64,000 bases of DNA from JAIQGF01 sp051006995 (GTDB lineage: Bacteria; Acidobacteriota; Terriglobia; Terriglobales; Acidobacteriaceae): contig JBPCSQ010000004.1 of the NCBI GenBank assembly GCA_051006995.1, forward strand, positions 124,001 to 188,000. The letters are read 5' to 3'. Shown in pieces: positions 1 to 7,687 of the stretch. Under the pieces are notes generated by a model, which saw only the letters and a list, made by a program, of their open reading frames with translations, ran no database searches and was not told where the DNA came from. The translations under genes and the position numbers were made by a program. The first letter of the stretch is position 1, and each line of letters opens with the position of its first letter.

Positions 1-899
1 TGGATGGGAATATCGCGCACGCATTTGAGCAGGTCATCCAGCGTCTTGGCGTGCAGCGCGAGGTAGACCGCGTTGACATTCTCCCGGCGGAAGGCGGCAT
101 TCATCATCTGCGGCGAGAGGGAGTGCGCCACCGGATCGCCGGCGACTCCGTACACCCGCGTGGCAGCGTCCACCTGCTCAATGCGGTACACGTCGCGGAG
201 GATCTTGGCGGTGACCATGCCGGGAGCGGTTTCGTCCCCGGGCGTGGCCGCGGCGAAGGTGAACACGTTGCCGGCGCGCAAGCCCAGCACCCGGCTGATG
301 ATGCCCTGCTCGCCCATGCACACGCCGATCAGCGAGTGCTCCGCCCCGTGCTGTTCCAGGAACTTCATCATCACCACGTTGTCGTAAAGCGTGGAGGCGG
401 TGGTGGCGAGTTTGTAGTAGTCGGCGGAAAACTTTCGCATCTTGGCGAAGGTTTCCTCCAGCTTCTTGGTACCGCGAAAATCGTGGAAGGACAGGATGAG
501 CGAGGCGCGATTTCGCAACCGGTCGAAATCCGCCGGTTTCATGGCGGCGGCGCTCTGCAGCTCCAGGTCAACAATCTGGCAGCCGCTGTCGGCGGCCTTT
601 GTAAGGACATCTATCTCCGAGGCCAGCGAGCCGCGGAATTTGCCGCCATTGGTGGCCCTGCGGCAGGTTCCGATAGCCACGACTTCGGGGTGATAGCTGA
701 GGAACCGCTTCAGGTGCGGGAGCGCCAGAGTCGGCGACTTCAGGTAGTCTAACCTGAACTCTATCAGGGGGTTATCGCGGACCAGCGTCTCCGCCTTTTC
801 GACCATTTCGGCGGCCGATCCGCCAACCACGGCAACGCACAGCCGCGGCAGGCGCAACGGCAGGGGCCGCGGAACGAAGTTGGCGTTTTCCGCAGTCAT
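1..899 (-). CDS. aroDE: Fused type I 3-dehydroquinate dehydratase / shikimate dehydrogenase (3' part outside window)
   Basis: Shikimate-pathway enzyme that would dehydrate 3-dehydroquinate and then reduce 3-dehydroshikimate to shikimate. The 299 codons visible begin at an ATG at 899 and run off the left edge. Residues 20-240 form a type I dehydroquinase: His139 in SFHDF and Lys163 in YYKLATT match the catalytic His and the Schiff-base Lys. Residues 248-299 begin a shikimate dehydrogenase, with the substrate-binding signature GDPVAHSLSP near 254. The two activities are separate proteins in Escherichia coli and fused in plants and some bacteria. Translated by me from the minus strand; no stop interrupts it. 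The C-terminal NADP-binding half lies outside the window. Confidence 0.93.
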   Translation of the reverse strand, partial: MTAENANFVPRPLPLRLPRLCVAVVGGSAAEMVEKAETLVRDNPLIEFRLDYLKSPTLALPHLKRFLSYHPEVVAIGTCRRATNGGKFRGSLASEIDVLTKAADSGCQIVDLELQSAAAMKPADFDRLRNRASLILSFHDFRGTKKLEETFAKMRKFSADYYKLATTASTLYDNVVMMKFLEQHGAEHSLIGVCMGEQGIISRVLGLRAGNVFTFAAATPGDETAPGMVTAKILRDVYRIEQVDAATRVYGVAGDPVAHSLSPQMMNAAFRRENVNAVYLALHAKTLDDLLKCVRDIPI

Positions 900-1113
900 C
901 GCTAGGCGAAAACGGGCAGCATCTTACTGATGCACCATAACAGATGCAACCCCGGTTTGCGCCCGTTTGCGATGAACAACTTCGGGCCGAGTACCGGAAC
1001 GGTAAACAGGGTTATCTTGACCCCTTGGCGGCGGTTTGCTAGCGTTCGAGCCGCAATATTGTCTCTCCGCACACCCTGGGGTCCTGCTGTCTTCGGCACG
1101 TGAAGGAGGAACT
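900..1113. promoter_or_regulatory. Divergent promoter region between aroDE and a secreted-protein gene
   Basis: This 214-base gap separates divergent genes, so it should hold promoters for both. A Shine-Dalgarno AAGGAGGA lies just before the downstream ATG at 1114. A TTGACC hexamer sits near 1017 as a possible -35 for the plus strand, without a convincing -10. I see no small gene or repeat here. Confidence 0.4.
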
Positions 1114-2022
1114 ATGAAACGGGTAGCCTTTGTGCTGGCAATTTGTTCCTGTCTGGCGATTGCGCAACAGGCGCCGCAGGGCGCGCGCACCAACCTGGCT
1201 GAGCGGGCGATGGCGCCGAGTTACTCCGATCTGTACTGCTCCGGATATTTATCGAAGCAGGCGCCGGCCGCCGGCAACGTCATCGTGGCGGCGCTGGAAT
1301 CGCCCGATACGACGCAGTACGCCACAGGCGACACCGTGTTCCTCGAGGGCAGCGGCTACCAGGAAGGCTCGCGCTACACGGTGGTTCGGGCGCTGAAGGA
1401 CTCCAACAAAAGAGCTGCGTTCCCGGGACAGGCGGCGGCCATCAGCGCGGCCGGACAACCGTATGCCGAGCTGGGCAGAGTGCGGGTGACCGCCATGCGC
1501 GGCAAGATCGCCGTGGGGGTGGTGGAGTTCGCCTGCGAAGTAATCGCGCCCGGTGACGCCGTGGTTCCCTTCCAGGAGAAGTCGCCGGTAGCGTATCGCC
1601 CGAAGACGAAATTCGAAGTGTTTCCCGGCGAGACCGGCGTCGCCGCGCGCATCGTCATGGCCAAGGATTTTGATACCGTGGTCGCGACCGGGCAGAAGGT
1701 GTATCTCAACATCGGCGCCGATAAGGGCGTAAAGCCGGGCGATTATTTCCGCGTGGTCCACAACTATGATCCGCTGAAGATGGAACCGGTGGAGGCGCTG
1801 TCATTCAAGGCGCCGCAGAGCGAAGATACGCAGAAATACGCGGTCCGGGTACCGCCGGGGAAATACGCCGAACTCCCGCGCCACGCGGTGGCGGAGATCA
1901 TTGTGCTGGCAGTGACGCCGACGAGCGCGACCGGCATGATTACCTACGCCGAGCAGAGCGTAAACGTGGGCGACACCGTCGAGATGGAAGGCGGGACTGC
2001 GGGCGGAGGCGGAGCGAAATAA
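1114..2022 (+). CDS. Secreted protein of unknown function with a FlgT-C-like segment
   Basis: 302 residues starting at an ATG with a strong Shine-Dalgarno AAGGAGGA. Residues 1-18 form a Sec signal peptide ending near AIAQQ, so the product is exported to the periplasm or outer membrane. Around residues 190-240 a stretch with GQKVYLNIGADKGVKPGD resembles the small beta domain of FlgT C-termini (similar wording to GAKDGVKVGD); this is family resemblance by eye, not proof. No flagellar genes are nearby. An intrinsic terminator follows at once. The function is unknown. An upstream in-frame extension to 1036 was rejected because it lacks a ribosome site and would bury the signal peptide. Confidence 0.75.
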   Translation: MKRVAFVLAICSCLAIAQQAPQGARTNLAERAMAPSYSDLYCSGYLSKQAPAAGNVIVAALESPDTTQYATGDTVFLEGSGYQEGSRYTVVRALKDSNKRAAFPGQAAAISAAGQPYAELGRVRVTAMRGKIAVGVVEFACEVIAPGDAVVPFQEKSPVAYRPKTKFEVFPGETGVAARIVMAKDFDTVVATGQKVYLNIGADKGVKPGDYFRVVHNYDPLKMEPVEALSFKAPQSEDTQKYAVRVPPGKYAELPRHAVAEIIVLAVTPTSATGMITYAEQSVNVGDTVEMEGGTAGGGGAK

Positions 2023-2040
2023 CTTCCAGGGTTTTTATCG

Positions 2041-2068
2041 AGCCCGCGACACCTCGCGGGCTTTTTTG
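2041..2068 (+). terminator. Intrinsic terminator of the secreted-protein gene
   Basis: A perfect 9-base-pair stem (AGCCCGCGA at 2041-2049 with TCGCGGGCT at 2054-2062), a CACC loop and a run of T form a textbook Rho-independent terminator 19 bases after the stop codon. Confidence 0.9.
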
Positions 2069-2077
2069 CTGGGCGCA

Positions 2078-2145
2078 GAGAAATGAAGAATGAAGAATGA
2101 AGATGGAACGGCAAGACACTCTGCATTCTTAATTCTTCATTTCTC
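2078..2145. repeat. Iterated-word inverted repeat (word GAATGAA)
   Basis: Left arm 2078-2099 is three copies of a GAAGAAT-like word. Right arm 2124-2145 is its reverse complement with 21 of 22 positions matching, separated by a 24-base loop. It lies between convergent genes, directly after a good terminator, and the dinB stop codon (2137-2139) lies inside the right arm. See the findings on this repeat family. Confidence 0.8.
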
Positions 2146-3381
2146 GGTGGCTGGTTTCTTCGTTCCCGGCAGCGCGGCCGGATTCTCGTGCGTTCGCTCG
2201 CGGAAGGCTCCCGGCAGGCCGCTGGCGAGGGAGACGGCGGACTCGCCGAACTTGTCGCGCAGGCGGTCGGCGGCCGACAGCGCCTGTTTCCAGCGCTCGT
2301 GCTTGCCGGCGTCGAGCAATTCCATCTGGCCTTCCCCCGCCTCCAGCGACCCGACCTGCACCCCGAGTAGCCGCACGCGCCTTCCTTTTTGCCAGTTGTG
2401 ATGAAACAGGCGCTGAATTTCGGAAAGGATTTCGTGGTCGAGTTGGGTAGCCGCGGCGAGCGTGTGCGCCCGCGTGATGGTGGTGAAATCATCGTACCGC
2501 AGCTTGAGTTGAACAGTACGCGCGTGCAGCTGGCTCTCGCGCAAGCGGCGGGCCACCATCTCGGTAAGACGCGCCAGCGTGGACTCAAGCTGCGCCAGGT
2601 CGGCAGTGTCGTTGTTGAAAGTATGCTCGTGGCTGATGGATTTGGGGTCACCGTTCTCGCCAATTTCGTTGTCGAACCAGCCGCCGGCGTCCTCGCCGCG
2701 TGACTTGCCGGCCAGCGCCATGCCCCATTTCCCGAAGCGTTCCTCGAGCAGCGCGGGTTCGAGCGCCGCCATGTCGCCGACCTTGCGGATGCCCATGGCA
2801 TGCAGGTTCTGCTCCATGACTTTGCCCACGCCTGGAATCTTTCGCACCTGCAGCGGCGCCAGAAAGGCAGCCTCGCAGCCCGGCAGCACGTACAACACGC
2901 CGTTGCGTTTGGCCTGGTCGGAGGCGACCTTCGCCACCAACCGCGATGTGGCGATACCAATCGAGCAGTTCAGCTGCGTCTGCGACTTCATGGCCGCGTG
3001 CAAGGCGTGGGCAGCGCGCAGTGGCGGGCCGTGCAGGCGCTCGGTGCCCGTCATGTCCAGGTAGGCCTCGTCAATCGACGCCATCTCCACCACCGGCGAG
3101 AAGCGTTTCAGGACTTCGTAAGCGTTGTGCGAGCACTCCCGGTAGCGCTCAGGGTGGCCATCGACGAAGACGGCATCGCTGGGCAGGAGCTTGGCGGCGG
3201 TGCGCAACGGCATGGCGGAATGCACGCCGAACTTGCGCGCGTCATACGACGCAGCAGCCACCACGCCGCGTTCGCCGCGCTGCCCTCCGACCACGACCGG
3301 CTTCCCCTTCAGCGATGGATCGAACAGCTCTTCGACGGAAACGAAGAAAGCGTCCATGTCGACGTGGAACACCGTCCGCAT
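2137..3381 (-). CDS. dinB: DNA polymerase IV (Y-family translesion polymerase)
   Basis: 414-residue error-prone DNA polymerase that bypasses lesions and extends mismatched primer ends during the DNA damage response. The start at 3381 gives MRTVFHVDMDAFF; the longer frame to 3429 adds residues atypical for the family. Metal-binding acids are visible: Asp8 in VDMDAFF and Asp104/Glu105 in SIDEAYLD. A helix-hairpin-helix (KIPGVGK) follows near residue 182, then the little-finger domain. Length is slightly above the 350 usual for DinB. The C-terminal tail (residues 395-414) is family-unspecific, and its last codons run into an inverted repeat, so the tail may have been shaped by that element. Confidence 0.95.
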   Translation of the reverse strand: MRTVFHVDMDAFFVSVEELFDPSLKGKPVVVGGQRGERGVVAAASYDARKFGVHSAMPLRTAAKLLPSDAVFVDGHPERYRECSHNAYEVLKRFSPVVEMASIDEAYLDMTGTERLHGPPLRAAHALHAAMKSQTQLNCSIGIATSRLVAKVASDQAKRNGVLYVLPGCEAAFLAPLQVRKIPGVGKVMEQNLHAMGIRKVGDMAALEPALLEERFGKWGMALAGKSRGEDAGGWFDNEIGENGDPKSISHEHTFNNDTADLAQLESTLARLTEMVARRLRESQLHARTVQLKLRYDDFTTITRAHTLAAATQLDHEILSEIQRLFHHNWQKGRRVRLLGVQVGSLEAGEGQMELLDAGKHERWKQALSAADRLRDKFGESAVSLASGLPGAFRERTHENPAALPGTKKPATEK

Positions 3382-3393
3382 GAGAAAAAGATT

Positions 3394-3478
3394 AACGCAG
3401 AGGTCGCGAAGTTCGACGCAAGGACGCAAAGAAAGATTTTCTTCGCTGACTCTGCGAACCCTTCGCGCTCTCTGCGTT
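3394..3478. repeat. Iterated-word inverted repeat (word ACGCAGAG / GACGCAAAG)
   Basis: The outer arms AACGCAGAG (3394-3402) and CTCTGCGTT (3470-3478) are perfect. After a 2x2 internal loop CGCGAAG (3405-3411) pairs with CTTCGCG (3461-3467). The inner part repeats the word GACGCAA twice and again finds partial partners. It fills the 105-base gap between the AMMECR1 gene and dinB, both on the minus strand, and could act as a terminator or processing hairpin. Confidence 0.8.
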
Positions 3479-3486
3479 GATTTTTC

Positions 3487-4077
3487 CTAGATTTCTCCAA
3501 AGACTTCGGCCGTGAAGCACTCCAGCACCGCGCCGCTCTTCCAGGCATCCGCAGCGAGGCCGGCTTTCACGCAGGTCTGGCACAAAAAGGTCTCCCGGTC
3601 CCAGCCGTGCTCGATGGGAACCTGCGGCAACAGCAAGCCGCGGCGCGGGCCCTCGGTGATCACCAGGCCGTGAACCCCGATCTCCACCTGCCCGGGCAGG
3701 ATGTTACGCAGTGGCGAGAGAATGCTCAGCTCGATCTTTAGCCGCGGAGCTTCTTCGCGGGTCACGGGATAAAACCGGATATCGCGGAACGCCGCTGCCG
3801 CCGCGGTTTCCGCCACTGTCTGGTACAGAGAATGAACAGGGAAGACGTACCCGACGCAGCCGCGCAGTTGGCCATCAAGATGCAGCGTGGTGAAGGCGCC
3901 GCGCTTCTCTCCCAGGTGCGGCGTGGGCGGCGTGGTGTCCACCTCGCGATCGTCAAGCAGCGCCTCGATGGACTGGTGTGCCAGCTTCAGCAGCAGCCTG
4001 CGCTCGTCATCGGAGTATTCGGCGGGCACGGGTTTGAGCGTAGGACGTGTCGCGGCGGCGCTAGGTGGCGGCGACAT
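3487..4077 (-). CDS. AMMECR1 domain protein (AmmeMemoRadiSam protein A-like)
   Basis: 196 residues covering one whole AMMECR1 domain (roughly residues 22-190), with the family signature LRGCVGYV at 71-78. The family is conserved from archaea to humans, but its reaction is not established; in many bacteria it is linked to Memo and radical-SAM partners, and neither is adjacent here. The ATG at 4077 lies inside the end of pgsA, overlapping it by 17 bases, which suggests translational coupling. Further cysteines (near residues 168-171) might bind metal. The family assignment is secure; the function is unknown. Confidence 0.88.
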   Translation of the reverse strand: MSPPPSAAATRPTLKPVPAEYSDDERRLLLKLAHQSIEALLDDREVDTTPPTPHLGEKRGAFTTLHLDGQLRGCVGYVFPVHSLYQTVAETAAAAAFRDIRFYPVTREEAPRLKIELSILSPLRNILPGQVEIGVHGLVITEGPRRGLLLPQVPIEHGWDRETFLCQTCVKAGLAADAWKSGAVLECFTAEVFGEI

Positions 4078-4711
4078 CGCGCTTTCTCCGGCGGCTCAGG
4101 ATGAAGGCGCGACGCCGCTGGCGAACGACCTGGCGGTCAATCTTGCTCCAGAAGGCGGCGAAGTAATCCACGGCCGATACCAGCGACAAAGTCACCATGA
4201 ACCAGATGCCGATGCGGGCCAGCAGGTCGAGCGAGATCACTACCCGGCCGAAATCCCATTGCAGCCAGCGGTGCTCCAGAATGCAGAGCGCCACCACGAC
4301 GATCTGCACCACCATTTTCACCTTGCCAAGATCGCTGGCATCAATGGTGAATCCCTGCTGCGCGGCAATGGAGCGCAGCCCGCTCACCAGGAACTCGCGC
4401 CCGATGATCACCACCGCCATCCACGCGGGAACGATAGCGGGATTGAACTGCACCAGGGTGACAAAGGCGGCGCAGATGAGCAGCTTGTCGGCGAGCGGAT
4501 CCAGCAGCATGCCCATGGGCGTGATCTGGCCGCGCTTGCGCGCCAGCCAGCCATCGAGCCCGTCGGTAATCGAGGCGGCAATGAAGACTGCCACCGCCAG
4601 CACCTCGCGCTCCCCGTGCACCCCCAGGGCGAAGCGGCTGCTGGAGAGAATCCAGATCAGCACCGGGATCGCCAGGATGCGGGTGAGCGTGATGTAGTTG
4701 GGCAGATTCAC
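4061..4711 (-). CDS. pgsA: CDP-diacylglycerol--glycerol-3-phosphate 3-phosphatidyltransferase
   Basis: 216-residue inner-membrane enzyme making phosphatidylglycerophosphate, the committed step to phosphatidylglycerol and cardiolipin. The full CDP-alcohol phosphotransferase motif D(x)2DG(x)2AR(x)8G(x)3D(x)3D is present with Asp50, Asp53, Gly54, Arg58, Gly67, Asp71 and Asp75. Several hydrophobic membrane segments flank it. The start is a GTG at 4711; the ribosome site is weak. It is followed by the AMMECR1 gene with a 17-base overlap. About 40 residues longer than Escherichia coli PgsA, with a basic C-terminal tail (RQRRRAFILSRRRKRD). Confidence 0.93.
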   Translation of the reverse strand: MNLPNYITLTRILAIPVLIWILSSSRFALGVHGEREVLAVAVFIAASITDGLDGWLARKRGQITPMGMLLDPLADKLLICAAFVTLVQFNPAIVPAWMAVVIIGREFLVSGLRSIAAQQGFTIDASDLGKVKMVVQIVVVALCILEHRWLQWDFGRVVISLDLLARIGIWFMVTLSLVSAVDYFAAFWSKIDRQVVRQRRRAFILSRRRKRDVAAT

Positions 4712-4800
4712 AACTCTACCGGGGAGAGAAGACCAAGGTTAGATTATCGCCCCGGAATTGACGCGAAAGCAATGCGGAAGCGGATGTTCGCCACGGGCTG

Positions 4801-5214
4801 CTAGGGTTGATGGATGACAAGTGGGAGCACGCGTGAGTACCGGGCGAAATCAGCGTCGGTGGTGAATATTTCCCAGTTGCGGTTGATGGCAACGGCGCAG
4901 ATGAGAAAGTCGACCAGGGAACCTGCAATCCCTGTCGAGCGGCAGCGGTTGTTTGCTTCCGCGGCGAACTCCCAGTCTTCCATGGCAAGAGGTTCGTCGG
5001 GAAAGGAATGTAACGAATCGCGAACGGACCTGAACCGTTGCTGGTCGCGGATTCCGGAGAGTAATTCCTGGCGAACCGGCCCGACGAGCCTTGCGCGCCG
5101 ATGTTCAATCAAGGCAGACAAAGAGCGCGTGATCGCGGACTCCTCGACAGTTCGGGTTGCCGAAGAGCGCCGCAGGGCGAGCGACCACACGCACGTATCA
5201 ACGAGAACGTTCAT
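4801..5214 (-). CDS. vapC: VapC-type PIN-domain ribonuclease toxin
   Basis: 137-residue PIN domain, the usual size for VapC. The acidic metal-binding residues are in the expected places: Asp6 in LVDTCVW, Glu50 in RQELLSG, Asp102 in LVDFLI and Asp120/Asp122 near the end. Members cut tRNA or rRNA when not bound by antitoxin. It starts in a four-base ATGA overlap with the vapB gene upstream, so the two are translationally coupled. The target RNA cannot be told from sequence. Confidence 0.9.
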   Translation of the reverse strand: MNVLVDTCVWSLALRRSSATRTVEESAITRSLSALIEHRRARLVGPVRQELLSGIRDQQRFRSVRDSLHSFPDEPLAMEDWEFAAEANNRCRSTGIAGSLVDFLICAVAINRNWEIFTTDADFARYSRVLPLVIHQP

Positions 5215-5417
5215 CTCCGTTTGCGGTTGCGCTCAGCCTTGTAGTGGTATGCCGGATCGAAATCAATCTTGCCGAACAGATCGAGGATGCGCAGCTGCTT
5301 GCGGTGTTGAACGTATTCGCGCAGCGCGGCAGTCACCGCTTCTTTCTTGGTTTTGTGCCCGCCGGTTCGTCGGGCTTCCTCGATCAATCGATCGTCGAGA
5401 GCAAGGTTGGTAGCCAT
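5211..5417 (-). CDS. vapB: VapB-type antitoxin (DUF2191-like)
   Basis: 68 residues from the ATG at 5417. The N-terminal ribbon-helix-helix-like part (ATNLALDDRLIEEARR) resembles the type II antitoxins paired with PIN toxins; the C-terminal part ends in a basic RNRKRR tail that should wrap the toxin. A TTG or ATG start at 5438/5435 would add MCNNLH, but those codons fall in a perfect palindrome that looks like the autoregulatory operator, so I prefer 5417. Neither start has a clear Shine-Dalgarno. The toxin gene overlaps by four bases. Confidence 0.82.
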   Translation of the reverse strand: MATNLALDDRLIEEARRTGGHKTKKEAVTAALREYVQHRKQLRILDLFGKIDFDPAYHYKAERNRKRR

Positions 5418-5435
5418 GTGTAAATTGTTACACAT
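5416..5435. promoter_or_regulatory. Perfect palindrome, candidate VapBC operator
   Basis: ATGTGTAA, a four-base spacer, then TTACACAT: an 8-base perfect inverted repeat that touches the vapB start codon. VapB-VapC complexes commonly repress their own promoter through such palindromes. Position and symmetry support an operator; binding is inferred. Confidence 0.6.
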
Positions 5436-5504
5436 CAAGGTGTGTGGGGCAAGCCGCCGACGCGCGGCAATGCTTTGGGTTGCGGAGGCTCGGCCACGAA
5501 GCGA

Positions 5505-6770
5505 TCAGGCGTAAATTCCGCGCTGCTTCAGCGTATACGCGACCCGGTCAATGGCCAGCATGTAGGCGGCGATGCGGTTGTTGACGCTATGCGTCTCGGC
5601 ATAGCGCACCACATCCTCGAATGAACTCCGCATGATGTGGTCAAGCTGCTCGTTCACCACCGACTCCTTCCAGAAGTAGCCCTGGCGGTCCTGCACCCAT
5701 TCGAAGTACGAAGTGGTGACGCCGCCGGCGTTGGCCAGGATGTCGGGAATAACGAAAATCTTCTTATCGGTAAGGATTTCGTCGGCGGCTGCCGTGGTGG
5801 GCCCGTTGGCGCCCTCGCACAGGATCTTGCATTTGAGCCGGCCGGCGTTGCGGCTCGTGATGACATTTTCGATCGCCGCCGGAATCAGAATGTCGCACTC
5901 GCTGTGGAAGAGCTCGTCCTTGTCCGCCGCCTCGGCGCCTGCAAATCCGTGGATGGTTCCGGTGCGGAAGCGGTGCTCCCAGAGGGCATCCACGTCGATG
6001 CCGTTCGGGTTCGACAGTCCGCCGTCGAATTCGACGATGCCGATGACTTTGTAGCCGGCTTCATGCATCAGGCGCGCGGCGTTGGAACCCACGTTGCCGA
6101 AGCCCTGGATGATGACCCGCGTTTCCTCGCGGTTCATGCTGAGCTTCTTCAGCGCCTCGTCGCAGACCACCATGACGCCGCGACCGGTAGCCTCGCGCCG
6201 GCCCTTGGAGCCGCCCATGTTCAGCGGCTTGCCGGTGACGACCGCAGTCACCGTCTGGCGCATGTGCATGGAGTAGGTATCCATGATCCAGGCCATGATC
6301 TGTTCGTTGGTGTTCACGTCGGGAGCGGGGACGTCCTTCTCGGGACCGATGAACTCGATCAGCTCCGCGGTGTAGCGCCGGGTCATGCGCTCCAGTTCGC
6401 CCATGGACATCTTCTTGGGATCGCAAATCACGCCGCCCTTGGCGCCCCCGAAGGGAATATTCACGACCGCGCACTTCCAGGTCATCCAGCTGGCGAGGGC
6501 CCGGACTTCGTCGAGCGTGACATCAGGCGCATAGCGAATGCCGCCCTTGGCGGGACCGCGGATGATGGAATGTTGCACTCGAAACCCGGTAAAGACCTCG
6601 ATTTTTCCCGTGTCCATCTGCACCGGGATGTGAACGATGATTTCGCGGTTGGGCAGGCTCAGAATCTTGAACAAGCCTTCGTCAAGGTTCAGCTTCTGCG
6701 CCGCCATTTCGAAGCGCGCGCGTTGCGCCTCCCAGGGATTAATCTCCCGCTCGGTCGAAATCGTCGCCAT
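5505..6770 (-). CDS. gdhA: Glutamate dehydrogenase (Glu/Leu/Phe/Val family)
   Basis: 421-residue oxidoreductase interconverting glutamate and 2-oxoglutarate plus ammonia. Lys111 in PFGGAKGG is the catalytic lysine, Asp151 in PAPDVNT the catalytic aspartate, and GFGNVGSN at 223-230 is the Rossmann nucleotide loop. The size fits the short hexameric NAD-type class. The start at 6770 has AGGAG eight bases upstream; the longer frame to 6869 is not needed. It stands alone, divergent from a toxin-antitoxin module. Cofactor preference (NAD or NADP) is not decided here. A leucine/phenylalanine dehydrogenase role is less likely from the sequence. Confidence 0.93.
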   Translation of the reverse strand: MATISTEREINPWEAQRARFEMAAQKLNLDEGLFKILSLPNREIIVHIPVQMDTGKIEVFTGFRVQHSIIRGPAKGGIRYAPDVTLDEVRALASWMTWKCAVVNIPFGGAKGGVICDPKKMSMGELERMTRRYTAELIEFIGPEKDVPAPDVNTNEQIMAWIMDTYSMHMRQTVTAVVTGKPLNMGGSKGRREATGRGVMVVCDEALKKLSMNREETRVIIQGFGNVGSNAARLMHEAGYKVIGIVEFDGGLSNPNGIDVDALWEHRFRTGTIHGFAGAEAADKDELFHSECDILIPAAIENVITSRNAGRLKCKILCEGANGPTTAAADEILTDKKIFVIPDILANAGGVTTSYFEWVQDRQGYFWKESVVNEQLDHIMRSSFEDVVRYAETHSVNNRIAAYMLAIDRVAYTLKQRGIYA

Positions 6771-7047
6771 GCCAGTCGCTCCTAGGGGCGCGCCCCTGCC
6801 GTCCCGCCGCGCGCGAATTTCCGATTGTATGAGCGGGGCTGGGCCGAGGCAAGCGATGTTGGCCCGCATCGGTCAGAATGCGCTCAATTCTAGTCATCGG
6901 CGGTCTTCAAGGAAGCTGTGCTTCAGCCATGCTTAAGGGGGCGAGCCCCCGCCAGTAATCCAGTCGAACTCATCGTGCGCCCGGCTGTCCTGAACTTTTG
7001 CTGAAGCTAGAGCCCAGGTTATAATCTCTGTTATAACGAGGTGCCGC
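6771..7047. promoter_or_regulatory. Divergent region between gdhA and the AbrB-Doc module
   Basis: 277 bases without a gene. It contains a short GC hairpin (GGGGGCGAGCCCCC near 6937-6950) and, at its right end, the promoter and palindrome of the AbrB-Doc module. No other feature is seen. Confidence 0.4.
7018..7037 (+). promoter_or_regulatory. Promoter -10 overlapped by a palindromic operator
   Basis: GTTATAA (7018-7024), six bases, TTATAAC (7031-7037): a perfect inverted repeat. It contains TATAAT (7020-7025), an ideal -10 hexamer, so a bound repressor would block the promoter. A weak -35 (TTGCTG, 6998-7003) lies 16 bases upstream, and GAGGTG at 7038-7043 is the ribosome site of the next gene. 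Likely site of antitoxin autorepression. Confidence 0.65.
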
Positions 7048-7275
7048 ATGGCAGCTACGGTCAAGGTCACCACGGTCGGCAACTCTGCCGGCATCGTGCT
7101 TCCACGGGAAGTGTTGGAGCGTTTGCAGATCGAAAAGGGTGACGTGCTCTACATCAGCGAGACTCCCGGCGGTGTGCAGTTGACCCCCTTTCGTCCGGAA
7201 TTTGCCCGAGTTGTCGAAGCGGGCCGTCGTGTCACGCGCAAATACCGCAACACTCTGCGCAAGCTGGCGGAATGA
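7048..7275 (+). CDS. AbrB/MazE-type antitoxin
   Basis: 75 residues with the swapped-hairpin AbrB fold pattern: KVTTVGNSAGIVLPREVLERL, then KGDVLYI. Such proteins bind DNA with the N-terminal half and neutralise a toxin with the C-terminal tail (residues 50-75, basic). It has a GAGGTG ribosome site, sits under a palindrome-covered promoter, and overlaps the following Doc-like toxin gene by four bases. Phd is the classical Doc antitoxin, so this is a partner-swapped module, a combination known in other genomes. Confidence 0.85.
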   Translation: MAATVKVTTVGNSAGIVLPREVLERLQIEKGDVLYISETPGGVQLTPFRPEFARVVEAGRRVTRKYRNTLRKLAE

Positions 7276-7658
7276 AAGCGCCGGTCTGGATTGGGGTCTT
7301 GGAGGCGCTGGTACTCCATGACCTGCAATTGGTCACGTTTGGAGGCCGTCCCGGACTGCGCGACATCGGGTTGTTGGAATCTGCGCTGGCACGCCCGCGC
7401 AACCTGCTCACCTATGGGAGGCGCCGGCCATCCTTGGCTCGCCTGGCTGCCGCGTACGCTTTCGGCGTTGTCAGGGATCATCCATTCGTAGATGGAAACA
7501 AGCGCACCGCGTTGGTGGTCGCTTTTGCTTTTCTCGACGTGAACGGAGTCCAGGTAACGCCTGGCGAGGAAGATGCTTATCGGGTGTTCATGGACCTGGC
7601 TGCCGGTCGCATCACCGAAGACGAACTCGCCGCCTGGATGCGCAAAAACACCCGATAA
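7272..7658 (+). CDS. doc: Death-on-curing (Doc) Fic-domain toxin
   Basis: 128-residue Fic-family protein. The catalytic motif HPFVDGNKRTA spans residues 70-80 with His70, Asp74, Asn76, Lys77 and Arg78. Doc of phage P1 is a kinase that phosphorylates EF-Tu, whereas longer Fic proteins AMPylate; the compact size here fits Doc. It begins inside the antitoxin stop codon (ATGA overlap), which couples their translation. Toxicity and target are inferred from family knowledge. Confidence 0.9.
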   Translation: MKAPVWIGVLEALVLHDLQLVTFGGRPGLRDIGLLESALARPRNLLTYGRRRPSLARLAAAYAFGVVRDHPFVDGNKRTALVVAFAFLDVNGVQVTPGEEDAYRVFMDLAAGRITEDELAAWMRKNTR

Positions 7659-7687
7659 CCGCGTCCGGCAGAAACTGAATCTCAGCC

